Shown: positions 1 to 5,150, counted from the first letter of the stretch. The stretch: DNA of 5,150 nt from an uncultured Eubacteriales bacterium (GCA_900545185.1 UQYH01000139.1:1-5150); one strand, 5' to 3'. Notes: generated from the sequence alone by a model not told the origin. Numbers and translations are program-made.

Positions 1-152
1 TTTGCGTCGTGAATAAAAGCAACCTCATTTTCGGGAATACCTTTTTGGAGCAGCTTTTCCCGTATGCTGTTATACACAGAAAATGTACCGTCCGATTTCG
101 GTGTAGATAAATCACAGAATAAAAGCTGTGTAGCTTTTCTGTCTGCGGTAAA
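1..152 (-). pseudogene. Internal fragment of a conjugative-element SNF2-type helicase/DNA methylase
   Basis: Read on the minus strand, this stretch gives 50 open codons containing TADRKATQLLFCDLSTPK, then SDGTFSVYNSIREKLL and GIPENEVAFIHDA, continuing off the window edge. I recognise this as part of the C-terminal helicase domain of the very large helicase/N6-adenine methylase proteins carried by Firmicutes integrative conjugative elements (Tn1549-like and relatives), in which FCDLSTP and AFIHDA are conserved. In intact proteins more than a thousand residues precede this point. Here a TAG (plus positions 153-155) lies just upstream in frame, no start codon is plausible, and the AraC gene follows within 100 bp. 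I infer a truncated mobile-element relic. The family assignment is from memory of the motif. Whether the rest of the gene survives to the left of the window cannot be seen. Confidence 0.75.
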
Positions 153-168
153 CTATTTTAACCGTCTC

Positions 169-180
169 TTTCTTAAGAAA
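169..180. repeat. 12-bp perfect palindrome beside the element remnant
   Basis: TTTCTTAAGAAA reads identically on both strands. It lies in the short non-coding gap (153-245) between the truncated helicase and the end of the AraC gene. No GC-rich hairpin with a T-tract is visible in this gap on either strand, so I cannot call a terminator for the AraC gene. The palindrome could be a chance AT-rich repeat, a protein-binding site, or part of the recombination scar that truncated the helicase. Confidence 0.3.
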
Positions 181-245
181 TATCATTGCACACCGTCCGG
201 AATGCGAAGACAGTCTTTACAGCCGAAACGGAGATAAATGACCTT

Positions 246-1022
246 CTATTTGACCTTAAAATACGTCGGCGGTTTGCCTGTTTGTTTTTTTACGACGGTG
301 CTAAAGTATTTTTGATTATCAAAACCGCACTTTTCTGCAATTTCAGAAACGGAAAAATAGCCTGAATTAAGCAGCTCAAAAGCATACGATAACCGTAAAT
401 TGTTTATGTATTTCAAAGGCGTAATGCCGAATGAAGAAACAAAGAGCCTCCTGAAATACGTATCACTCATGCCGGCTAAGGCAGAAAGGCCGGAGATGCT
501 TAATCCCGGTTCGGTAAAATGATCGTGGATGTATTCTATCGCGTCGTTCATCGCGTCGTTTATGGCATCAATTTTATGTTCATATTTTTGTTTATACAGT
601 TTTGAAAGTATCTTATATAAAACAGAGGTACATTCATATTTGTATCCGATTTGCTTTTTTGTCCATATATCATACAGCGTACGGAATTTGTTTTGAAAAT
701 ATGTGCGATCAACCGGTGTTATGAGGTCGATATCGGTATCACATTGATTTTCAATTTCAAAATGCACGACAAAAAGCTCTTCATTGTGTGCCGAAAGGTG
801 ATAATCATAGCCTTTCGGAACAAATATAATATCGCCGCTTTTTACATGAAATGCTTGATCATCATGCGTAAAATCCGCATCTCCGCAAACCCTGAATGAC
901 AGAGCGTTATAGGAACGGCCGACGGCATACGCGTTAACCTCCTCCCATTGTAAAGCAAGCACGGATAAGATGTTGATTTTTAAAAAATCATGTTCGGAAA
1001 ACACATTTATCACTTCTTTCAT
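246..1022 (-). CDS. AraC-family transcriptional regulator (cupin sensor plus double HTH)
   Basis: This 258-residue protein is a DNA-binding regulator of the AraC/XylS family, at the usual length for the two-domain form. Residues about 35-95 form the cupin-like sensor; the turn KSGDIIFVPKGYDYHLSA (61-78) is the typical 'pGdi.lippg..H' element. Residues about 160-258 are the C-terminal DNA-binding domain, with a first helix-turn-helix at about 176-196 (ISGLSALAGMSDTYFRRLF) and a second at about 224-245, followed by the family signature GFDNQKYFSTVVKKQTGKPP (233-252). The ATG at 1022 is the most upstream start: an in-frame TGA lies nine codons before it. It lacks a good Shine-Dalgarno, so translation may be weak. 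The gene diverges from the sugar operon across a 204-bp gap, which suggests it controls that operon in response to a sugar ligand. The ligand is unknown. Confidence 0.95.
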   Translation of the reverse strand: MKEVINVFSEHDFLKINILSVLALQWEEVNAYAVGRSYNALSFRVCGDADFTHDDQAFHVKSGDIIFVPKGYDYHLSAHNEELFVVHFEIENQCDTDIDLITPVDRTYFQNKFRTLYDIWTKKQIGYKYECTSVLYKILSKLYKQKYEHKIDAINDAMNDAIEYIHDHFTEPGLSISGLSALAGMSDTYFRRLFVSSFGITPLKYINNLRLSYAFELLNSGYFSVSEIAEKCGFDNQKYFSTVVKKQTGKPPTYFKVK

Positions 1023-1074
1023 AGGGTTTGTTTCGGCTACAGGCCATCAATCGGCATACTTCATACAGAAATGT

Positions 1075-1103
1075 TATCATACCCTGTATTTATTCTATCA
1101 TAC
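1075..1103. repeat. Direct repeat TATCATAC with 21-bp period over the AraC promoter
   Basis: TATCATAC occurs at 1075-1082 and again, identically, at 1096-1103, start to start exactly 21 bp. The second copy overlaps the predicted -10 box of the AraC gene (1092-1097) and the first lies over or just past its likely start site. Further CATAC copies occur at 1055-1059 and 1062-1066. A two-turn period suits a protein binding one face of the helix, so this could be an autorepression site. The copies are short and AT-rich, so chance is not excluded. Confidence 0.4.
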
Positions 1104-1120
1104 GATTCAATCAAAATCAA
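1092..1120 (-). promoter_or_regulatory. Predicted sigma-A promoter of the AraC-family gene
   Basis: On the minus strand the sequence reads TTGATT (plus positions 1115-1120), a 17-bp spacer, then TAGAAT (1092-1097), with a TG one base upstream of the -10 box (extended -10). Transcription would start near 1085, giving a leader of roughly 60 bases before the ATG at 1022. The -10 box overlaps one copy of the TATCATAC repeat. The call is from consensus match and position only. Confidence 0.6.
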
Positions 1121-1127
1121 GACGGCA

Positions 1128-1160
1128 GTTCGGAAATTTATACCTTACGTTCTGAAATAT
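1128..1160. promoter_or_regulatory. Candidate AraC-type activator operator: two GTTCNGAAATNT half-sites 21 bp apart
   Basis: GTTCGGAAATTT (1128-1139) and GTTCTGAAATAT (1149-1160) match at 10 of 12 positions and start exactly 21 bp apart. The second half-site ends three bases before the operon -35 box (1164-1169). Two directly repeated half-sites of 21-bp period next to the -35 box is the known geometry of araI1-araI2 in the E. coli araBAD promoter and of other AraC-family activator sites. I infer that the divergently encoded AraC-family protein binds here as a dimer and activates the operon. No experiment or comparative footprint supports this from the sequence alone. Confidence 0.55.
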
Positions 1161-1163
1161 GGG

Positions 1164-1192
1164 TTGAAAACAAGGCATATCTATGCTATTAT
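1164..1192 (+). promoter_or_regulatory. Predicted sigma-A promoter of the carbohydrate operon
   Basis: TTGAAA (1164-1169), a 17-bp spacer and TATTAT (1187-1192), with TGC directly before the -10 box, form a good extended -10 promoter. Transcription should begin near 1199, leaving a leader of only about 28 bases before the ATG at 1227. There is no room for a riboswitch or attenuator, so control is probably at initiation through the adjacent operator. Confidence 0.7.
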
Positions 1193-1213
1193 TTTGTTGA
1201 AATATAAACCTAT

Positions 1214-1220
1214 AGGAGGA
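1214..1220 (+). promoter_or_regulatory. Ribosome binding site that sets the first operon start
   Basis: AGGAGGA lies six bases before the ATG at 1227. The reading frame stays open upstream to an ATG at 990, but that extension would run back through the promoter, operator and divergent intergenic region. This site therefore fixes the true start at 1227. Confidence 0.9.
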
Positions 1221-1226
1221 ACAATC

Positions 1227-2258
1227 ATGGCAATTAAGCACACAGCCGTCAGCTATTACGGTTTAAACTATGTTGAACATGCGCGTGCCGATTTTGAGGA
1301 AATGAAGGCGCATGGCTGCGACACGGTCATTTTGGCTATTACCGAATTTGATATGGACTTTTGGTTTCCGAATATTAATAACATTGTTAAAGCGGCACAC
1401 GAGTTGGGGCTGCGCGTCATTGCGGATACCTGGGGCATCGGCAAATATTTCGGCGGTGAACAGGTCAGTCTGTTTTTGCAAAACAACATTCACCACCGTC
1501 AGGTTTCGGCCTATACGGGTGAGGTGTTAAATGCGGCCTGCTTTAACACAAATGCATTCCGCGACTATTTTAAAGGTCTTTGCCTAAAGCTTGCGCGAGA
1601 GACGGAGGTTGACGGCTTTTTTTGGGACGAACCGCATTATGCCTATCCCAAGTCATATGCTTCCATTACCGGCGGCGCGGGGGATGATTGGGCGTGCCGT
1701 TGTCCGGAATGTATGAAAAAGTTTGAAGACTATTACGGTTACGAAATGCCGAAATTTATGAATGATGATGTAAAGCAGTTCCGCTGGCGTGAGGCGCTGT
1801 TTACGCTTTCGGACGTATCACGTGCGTTAAAAGAGTATAATCCGAAGCTTGAAATTACCTGTTGTGTACACGCTACACTAAACACCTATTACGTGACGGA
1901 GCTGCGCGGCTACGACAACTGGGAAATGGTTGCGGCCTGCCCCTATTTTGATGTTTTTTCCACAACCATTATCAACTGGACGCTGCCGGAAAGCTTTTTC
2001 CGCGACATTACCGAACGCACCGTTGCCATGGCGAAAAAATACGGGAAAGAATCGGAACGCTGGCTGATGGGCTACAACAATCGCCCGGCCGATTTTAAAC
2101 AGATTGACGCGGTTGTGGATCTGTATGAATCACTGGGCGTTGATCGTTTGGCTACATGGACGTATCGCGGCGGTTACGGCACGAGCGTTGCTGCTAAAGA
2201 TCCGATTGAACTTTGGGATAATATAGGACGTAATTATAAACGCGTTTTACAGAAATAG
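1227..2258 (+). CDS. Stand-alone (beta/alpha)8-barrel protein, putative glycoside hydrolase
   Basis: This 343-residue protein has no signal peptide, so it should be cytoplasmic. Eight strand-like hydrophobic segments recur at regular intervals, as in a TIM barrel: about 6-12, 33-40, 63-70, 128-137, 208-216, 241-251, 279-285 and 307-316. The fourth ends in FFWDEPHYAY (131-140); E135 after W-D is where GH-A-like hydrolases carry the acid/base, and is my candidate catalytic residue. Just after it is a cysteine cluster, CRCPECMKKF (C157, C159, C162), similar to the 'C.CP.C...F' element after strand 4 in many uncharacterised or GH42-like hydrolases; it may bind a metal or stabilise the loop. Aromatic residues at strand ends (W69, W251, W311) suit sugar binding. 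It is first in the operon, 14 bp before the SIS gene. I do not recognise a named family; hydrolase activity and substrate are inferred, and a non-hydrolytic sugar-binding or isomerase-like barrel is possible. Confidence 0.7.
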   Translation: MAIKHTAVSYYGLNYVEHARADFEEMKAHGCDTVILAITEFDMDFWFPNINNIVKAAHELGLRVIADTWGIGKYFGGEQVSLFLQNNIHHRQVSAYTGEVLNAACFNTNAFRDYFKGLCLKLARETEVDGFFWDEPHYAYPKSYASITGGAGDDWACRCPECMKKFEDYYGYEMPKFMNDDVKQFRWREALFTLSDVSRALKEYNPKLEITCCVHATLNTYYVTELRGYDNWEMVAACPYFDVFSTTIINWTLPESFFRDITERTVAMAKKYGKESERWLMGYNNRPADFKQIDAVVDLYESLGVDRLATWTYRGGYGTSVAAKDPIELWDNIGRNYKRVLQK

Positions 2259-2272
2259 AAAGGAGAGGCAAC

Positions 2273-3022
2273 ATGCAGGATTTTGGCTATTTTGATTATC
2301 TTTTGCAAAATTTTAAACAGGTGAACGACACACAGGAGGCAAACATTAAGGCTGCCGCATCGCTGATGGCGCAGGCCATTGCCGATGACAGACTGATTCA
2401 CGTTTACGGCGGCGGCGGACACACAACGCTCCCCGTCGGAGAAATGTTTTTCCGCGCCGGCGGCCTTGCGTGCATTGACCCCGTGATGGAAACGGGACTT
2501 TCGGTTTTTAACCAGGCGCTTAAATATTTGGAACTGGAAAGAACCGTCAATTACGGCAGCTCCATCGTGAAATATTATCAGTTGAAGCAAGATGATGTAC
2601 TGATTATTTTCCACAACATCGGTATTAACCCTGCCACGATTGACGCGGCAGAGGAGGCAAAGCGCTGCGGCGCAAAAATTATTGCGGTATCCAGCAGTGC
2701 ATGGCAGAATGAAATGCCGGCCGACCATTTTATCCGTCATCCAAATAAAAAGAATTTGTTTGACTATGCCGATGTATGCATTGAAGATTTTAACCCCGTG
2801 GGTGACGCTGTTGTTACCGTGCCGGGACTGGATACGCCGATTGCACCGGTTTCCAACATCATTGATTTCTACATTGCGCATCTTTTAGAGATAGAAACCG
2901 TGCGCCAGTGCATAGAACGCGGCATTACGCCGCCGGTATGGTCCAGCGCCAACACGCCGGGCGGCGATGAGAAAAATGCAAAATATTTGGAAAAATACAG
3001 ACCTAGGGTGAAAATGCTTTAA
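2273..3022 (+). CDS. SIS-domain (sugar isomerase) protein, UPF0309-like
   Basis: This 249-residue protein belongs to the SIS fold family that binds or isomerises phosphosugars and is closest to the UPF0309 type. After a helical start (about 5-38) come the first strand and ligand loop, LIHVYGGGGHTTLPVGEMFF (41-60), then RAGGLACIDP (61-70). The second strand is DDVLIIFHNIGINPATIDAA (107-126), the third IIAVSSS (136-142). The C-terminal half has RHPNKKNLFDYADVCIEDF (155-173), GDA (177-179), and PPVWSSAN (220-227) with GGDEKNAKYL (230-239), all UPF0309 hallmarks as I recall them. The usual SNSGRN loop is here HNIGIN (114-119), so two serines and the arginine are replaced. That may alter phosphate binding or abolish isomerase activity. 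AGGAG seven bases before ATG 2273 sets the start. It likely acts on a sugar phosphate made by its neighbours; the substrate is unknown. Confidence 0.88.
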   Translation: MQDFGYFDYLLQNFKQVNDTQEANIKAAASLMAQAIADDRLIHVYGGGGHTTLPVGEMFFRAGGLACIDPVMETGLSVFNQALKYLELERTVNYGSSIVKYYQLKQDDVLIIFHNIGINPATIDAAEEAKRCGAKIIAVSSSAWQNEMPADHFIRHPNKKNLFDYADVCIEDFNPVGDAVVTVPGLDTPIAPVSNIIDFYIAHLLEIETVRQCIERGITPPVWSSANTPGGDEKNAKYLEKYRPRVKML

Positions 3023-3038
3023 TAAGGGAGAAATAGCT

Positions 3039-3731
3039 ATGAAACAATTACAGGAAAAGCTGGATTTTTTGCTGGAGAAATACGCAGTAGAAAAGAACGT
3101 TGTTTTAAAGGATAGAAATACGGCCTTAATCGGCGGAGAAGAATTGCCGCTTTTTGCTCACAGATGTGAAAGAAGAATCATTGAGCTGAAAAAGCTTGCC
3201 AATGACGGGACGCTTTTCGGAATCAGTGTTATGCGTACGGCAAGAATTGTTGAAAAGGGCAGCGACGTTTTTGAGGAGCTTCGTCGGGAACTTGACATTT
3301 GCCAATATGTTTTGGGCAGAAGCATTAAGACAGTCACAGCTATGCAAAATGATAATGTTTTAAATGTGATTGCAACGACCGGGGACAAAATTGTTTGCAC
3401 GATAGAAATTGCGGCAACGCTTGCAAAAGGAGAACCTCCGAAGGATAAGCACGAAATCATCTCTCAAAGAGGAATTGCGTGTGATATTGTTGTCGATGCA
3501 CAGTTAAAGCAGGATTCCATATATGTTTTCGGCGGTGAGAATAAAAAGTACACCGATGTTGATTTTGAAATATTCGGCCTTTCGATTGAAGATACAGCGA
3601 TTGTGCGTGCGGCGTTTGCGCTTGCGCAGCTAAAAGATGCTTCGGCTGTAAAAGCTGACGCACAAAATCTTCTACAGCTTATTAAGCTTGCCAAAGAGTC
3701 TGTGCAGACTAACGAAAGGATGGTACTTTAA
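3039..3731 (+). CDS. Rossmann-less Gfo/Idh/MocA C-terminal-domain-like protein
   Basis: This 230-residue cytoplasmic protein is not one I can name, but it resembles the substrate-binding half of Gfo/Idh/MocA dehydrogenases. Residues 51-70 (KKLANDGTLFGISVMRTARI) line up without gaps against residues 138-157 of the next protein (KELVESGEIGKIKSFNATNI). DICQYVLGRSIKTVTA (86-101) then matches the 'D....l.G..i..V.A' segment, and VLNVIATTGDKIVCTIEIAA (107-126) the following sheet. The usual N-terminal Rossmann domain of about 120 residues is missing: only some 40 residues precede the aligned part, with no glycine-rich loop. The catalytic D-x-x-H before the helix is also absent, with EELRREL (79-85) in its place. 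A conserved-looking stretch, KDKHEIISQRGIACDIVVDA (135-154), has no obvious counterpart next door. AAGGGAG eight bases before ATG 3039 sets the start, and the stop overlaps the next start by one base, so the two are probably made together. I infer a non-catalytic partner or subunit of that oxidoreductase. Confidence 0.6.
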   Translation: MKQLQEKLDFLLEKYAVEKNVVLKDRNTALIGGEELPLFAHRCERRIIELKKLANDGTLFGISVMRTARIVEKGSDVFEELRRELDICQYVLGRSIKTVTAMQNDNVLNVIATTGDKIVCTIEIAATLAKGEPPKDKHEIISQRGIACDIVVDAQLKQDSIYVFGGENKKYTDVDFEIFGLSIEDTAIVRAAFALAQLKDASAVKADAQNLLQLIKLAKESVQTNERMVL

Positions 3732-4810
3732 TGATGAAACCGTTAAAAATTGCAATGATGAGTATGACGCATGGTCATACAAGGAAATACTATCAAACAT
3801 TAAAAGAAAACCCTAAGCTTGATTGGGTTGCCGTATCGACGGCAAATGATGAGGTAAAAAAGGTCTTTCTGGACAGCGTTGACGGGATTCCGTGCTATGA
3901 CAGCGAAATAGCCATGCTTGACGCTCATCCCGAAATAGAAGCCGTTGTGCTTGCAAGCGAAAACAGCGAGCATCTTCGGCAAATGAAGCTTTGCGCGGAG
4001 CGCGGTATTCATATCCTGTCCATGAAAATCCCTACGTTTGATATGGATGAATATGATGAAATGATACGGTTGATTGACGAGAAGAATGTGATTTGCCAAA
4101 TTGAACTCGAAATGCACTATAATCCTGTTATTTTGCGCCTGAAGGAGCTTGTTGAAAGCGGTGAAATCGGTAAAATCAAATCCTTTAACGCAACCAATAT
4201 AACACTTTCTCCCGTATGGGCATTCCCGTGGCAGGGGGTTCCCGAAAAAAGCTATGGCAAGCGTGTTCCGATTCAGGAAGGTGACGGCCGTTTTCGCGGC
4301 GGCGCGCTTTGCGACCATCCGCATATTTTCGATATGATACGTCATATGACCGGCAGCAATTTTGACAGCATTTATGCTGAAGTTGCGCCGAATATCCGCC
4401 CCGACATTGAGGAAGAGGATATGCTCTCTGTTATCGGAAAAATGAAGGATGGAACGATTTTCTCGCTGGATCCTTCTTGGTCTAAAATGGAGGAAAGACT
4501 TAAGGTGCCCGGCCCCGGTTGGGAAGTGTTCCCCAAGCGCATGGAGGTTAATATCACAATAAACGGCGAAAAAGGTACCATTATGTCGGATTGTTTCGGG
4601 CCGAATGTGTATCATAACGGGCTGCCGAATGACAGATATACGGTTCAGTACACCTATTTTGACGAGTGGATTGGTCTGGTGGATGAGTTTTATGATAATA
4701 TCAGAAATCACAAGACGCCGCTGATTAACCTTAAGTGGCACAAAAAAACAATCGAGGCTATGAATGCCGTGTATGAAAGCATTGCAACGGGTAAAACTGT
4801 GATGCTGTAA
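3731..4810 (+). CDS. Gfo/Idh/MocA-family NAD(P)-dependent oxidoreductase
   Basis: This 359-residue protein has the length and two-domain layout of sugar and cyclitol dehydrogenases of this family. The N-terminal Rossmann domain (about 4-122) starts with LKIAMMSMTHGHTRKYY (5-21), where the usual GxGxxG is replaced by SMTHGH. IEAVVLASENSEHLRQMKLC (69-88) is the second nucleotide-side motif. MKIP (98-101) stands where the family has EKP, keeping the catalytic-site lysine K99 and the proline but losing the glutamate. The C-terminal domain carries GGALCDHPHIFDMIRHMTG (190-208), the 'GG...D..H..D......G' catalytic signature with D195, H198 and D201. The start at 3731 overlaps the preceding stop (TAATG); AAAGGA at 3715-3720 serves it, and a second ATG directly follows. 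It probably oxidises or reduces a sugar or sugar derivative with NAD(H) or NADP(H). The unusual nucleotide loop makes cofactor choice uncertain. Confidence 0.92.
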   Translation: MMKPLKIAMMSMTHGHTRKYYQTLKENPKLDWVAVSTANDEVKKVFLDSVDGIPCYDSEIAMLDAHPEIEAVVLASENSEHLRQMKLCAERGIHILSMKIPTFDMDEYDEMIRLIDEKNVICQIELEMHYNPVILRLKELVESGEIGKIKSFNATNITLSPVWAFPWQGVPEKSYGKRVPIQEGDGRFRGGALCDHPHIFDMIRHMTGSNFDSIYAEVAPNIRPDIEEEDMLSVIGKMKDGTIFSLDPSWSKMEERLKVPGPGWEVFPKRMEVNITINGEKGTIMSDCFGPNVYHNGLPNDRYTVQYTYFDEWIGLVDEFYDNIRNHKTPLINLKWHKKTIEAMNAVYESIATGKTVML

Positions 4811-4842
4811 AAAATGGTACATTCGCGTAAATGTGTTATATC

Positions 4843-4848
4843 GGAGGG
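4843..4848 (+). promoter_or_regulatory. Ribosome binding site of the truncated last gene
   Basis: GGAGGG lies seven bases before the ATG at 4856 and fixes the start of a reading frame that then stays open to the window edge. The 45-bp gap after the oxidoreductase gene shows no terminator hairpin, so this gene is probably cotranscribed with the operon. Confidence 0.85.
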
Positions 4849-4855
4849 TACAGTC

Positions 4856-5150
4856 ATGATCATATTAGCGCCGAAAACAAAAGAAAGCGCATACATAAAG
4901 GCGGCAGAGGTTTTTCAAGATTATTATGAAAAAATAACAGGCATATCACTTGACATAACGGACAAAGTATCGGATAATGAAGATATGGTTGTAATCGGTT
5001 CGGAAGCAGTGCAGCCGTTTGTATACGAATCGATTCGCGGCGGACTCAGTATAAAGCTTGACAGTGATGAATACTGCATTCTTTCCCAAGAGAATCAAAA
5101 CAGGACGATTCTGTTTTTGGCCGGTGGAAGAGGCCGCTCAACTTTGTATG
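4856..5150 (+). CDS. N-terminal fragment of a glycosidase-like protein (GH67N/GH20b-type domain), cut by the window end
   Basis: The frame is open for 98 codons and continues beyond the window. The visible part has the alpha/beta pattern of the small domain that precedes the catalytic barrel in GH67 alpha-glucuronidases, GH20 hexosaminidases and related DUF4838-type proteins. It starts MIILAPKTKESAYIKAAEVF (1-20), a strand then a helix, followed by DMVVIGSEA (43-51), then DEYCILSQENQ (71-81) and ILFLAGGRGRSTLY (85-98). The last two match the family pattern 'dgY.i......i.I.g...rG.lYGvy.fL' leading into the barrel. No signal peptide is present, so the protein is probably cytoplasmic, acting on imported oligosaccharides. 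The catalytic domain lies outside the window, so family, activity and substrate remain inferred. Confidence 0.65.
   Translation, partial: MIILAPKTKESAYIKAAEVFQDYYEKITGISLDITDKVSDNEDMVVIGSEAVQPFVYESIRGGLSIKLDSDEYCILSQENQNRTILFLAGGRGRSTLY

Noticed and set aside
121..138. Inverted repeat AAAAGCT-GTGT-AGCTTTT considered as a terminator
   Set aside because: It lies inside the conserved helicase fragment, over 100 bp past the AraC stop, with an AT-rich stem. The repeat is explained by coding sequence.
153..213. Possible frameshifted continuation of the helicase fragment (minus strand, ending KIVYRR, loosely like a VYR.. segment upstream of the conserved block)
   Set aside because: Only three or four residues resemble the family and the preceding residues do not, so a simple frameshift is not supported.
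990..1226. N-terminal extension of the TIM-barrel protein to an ATG at 990
   Set aside because: The extra 79 codons cross the regulator start, both promoters and the operator, and look non-protein-like. The AGGAGGA at 1214-1220 selects ATG 1227.
2234..2881. 215-codon open frame on the minus strand
   Set aside because: It is antisense to the SIS gene, has no family motif, and would run through the operon's translation signals.
3800..4822. 340-codon open frame on the minus strand
   Set aside because: It lies wholly opposite the oxidoreductase, which has clear family motifs and a good start. The antisense translation shows no recognisable domain, and it arises from the codon usage of the sense gene.
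4819..4834. Inverted repeat ACATT-N6-AATGT between the oxidoreductase and the last gene
   Set aside because: Five-base AT-rich arms with no T-tract are too weak for a terminator, and there is no independent reason to call an operator.
1..5150. CRISPR arrays, tRNA or rRNA genes, riboswitches, complete insertion sequences
   Set aside because: No regularly spaced long repeats, cloverleaf-like segments, conserved aptamer cores or transposase motifs were seen, and the operon leader is too short for a riboswitch.

Overview
The window looks like chromosomal DNA from a gut-type Clostridia or other low-to-mid GC Firmicute. This rests on strong AGGAGG-type ribosome binding sites, AT-rich extended -10 promoters, the codon mix, and a remnant of a helicase/methylase typical of Firmicutes conjugative elements. 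The taxon is an inference, since no rRNA or marker gene is present.

Layout. Positions 1-152 (minus strand) hold an internal fragment of the large SNF2-type helicase/DNA methylase carried by integrative conjugative elements. It is cut off by a stop codon and about 90 bp of non-coding sequence. Positions 246-1022 (minus) encode an AraC-family regulator. A 204-bp divergent intergenic region follows. It contains a recognisable promoter in each direction and two separate direct repeats, each with a 21-bp period (two helical turns). One lies immediately upstream of the operon -35 box, where an AraC-type activator would bind. From 1227 to the end of the window, five plus-strand genes are tightly packed: (1) a stand-alone (beta/alpha)8 protein resembling a glycoside hydrolase, with a WDEPH motif and a CxCPxC cluster; (2) a SIS-domain sugar-phosphate protein of the UPF0309 type with an altered serine motif; (3) a 230-aa protein that looks like a Gfo/Idh/MocA C-terminal domain without its Rossmann domain and catalytic residues; (4) a full-length Gfo/Idh/MocA oxidoreductase, overlapping gene 3 by one base; (5) the first 98 codons of a protein resembling the N-terminal domain of GH67/GH20-like glycosidases, running off the end.

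Taken together this reads as an inducible carbohydrate-processing operon under a local AraC regulator. Glycosidase-like proteins would release or remodel a sugar, the oxidoreductase would act on it with NAD(P), and the SIS protein would bind or isomerise a phosphorylated sugar. The substrate cannot be read from the sequence, and no transporter or kinase lies in the window. The less ordinary parts are the oxidoreductase paired with a Rossmann-less partner, the SIS protein with a changed ligand loop, and the TIM-barrel protein with a cysteine cluster.
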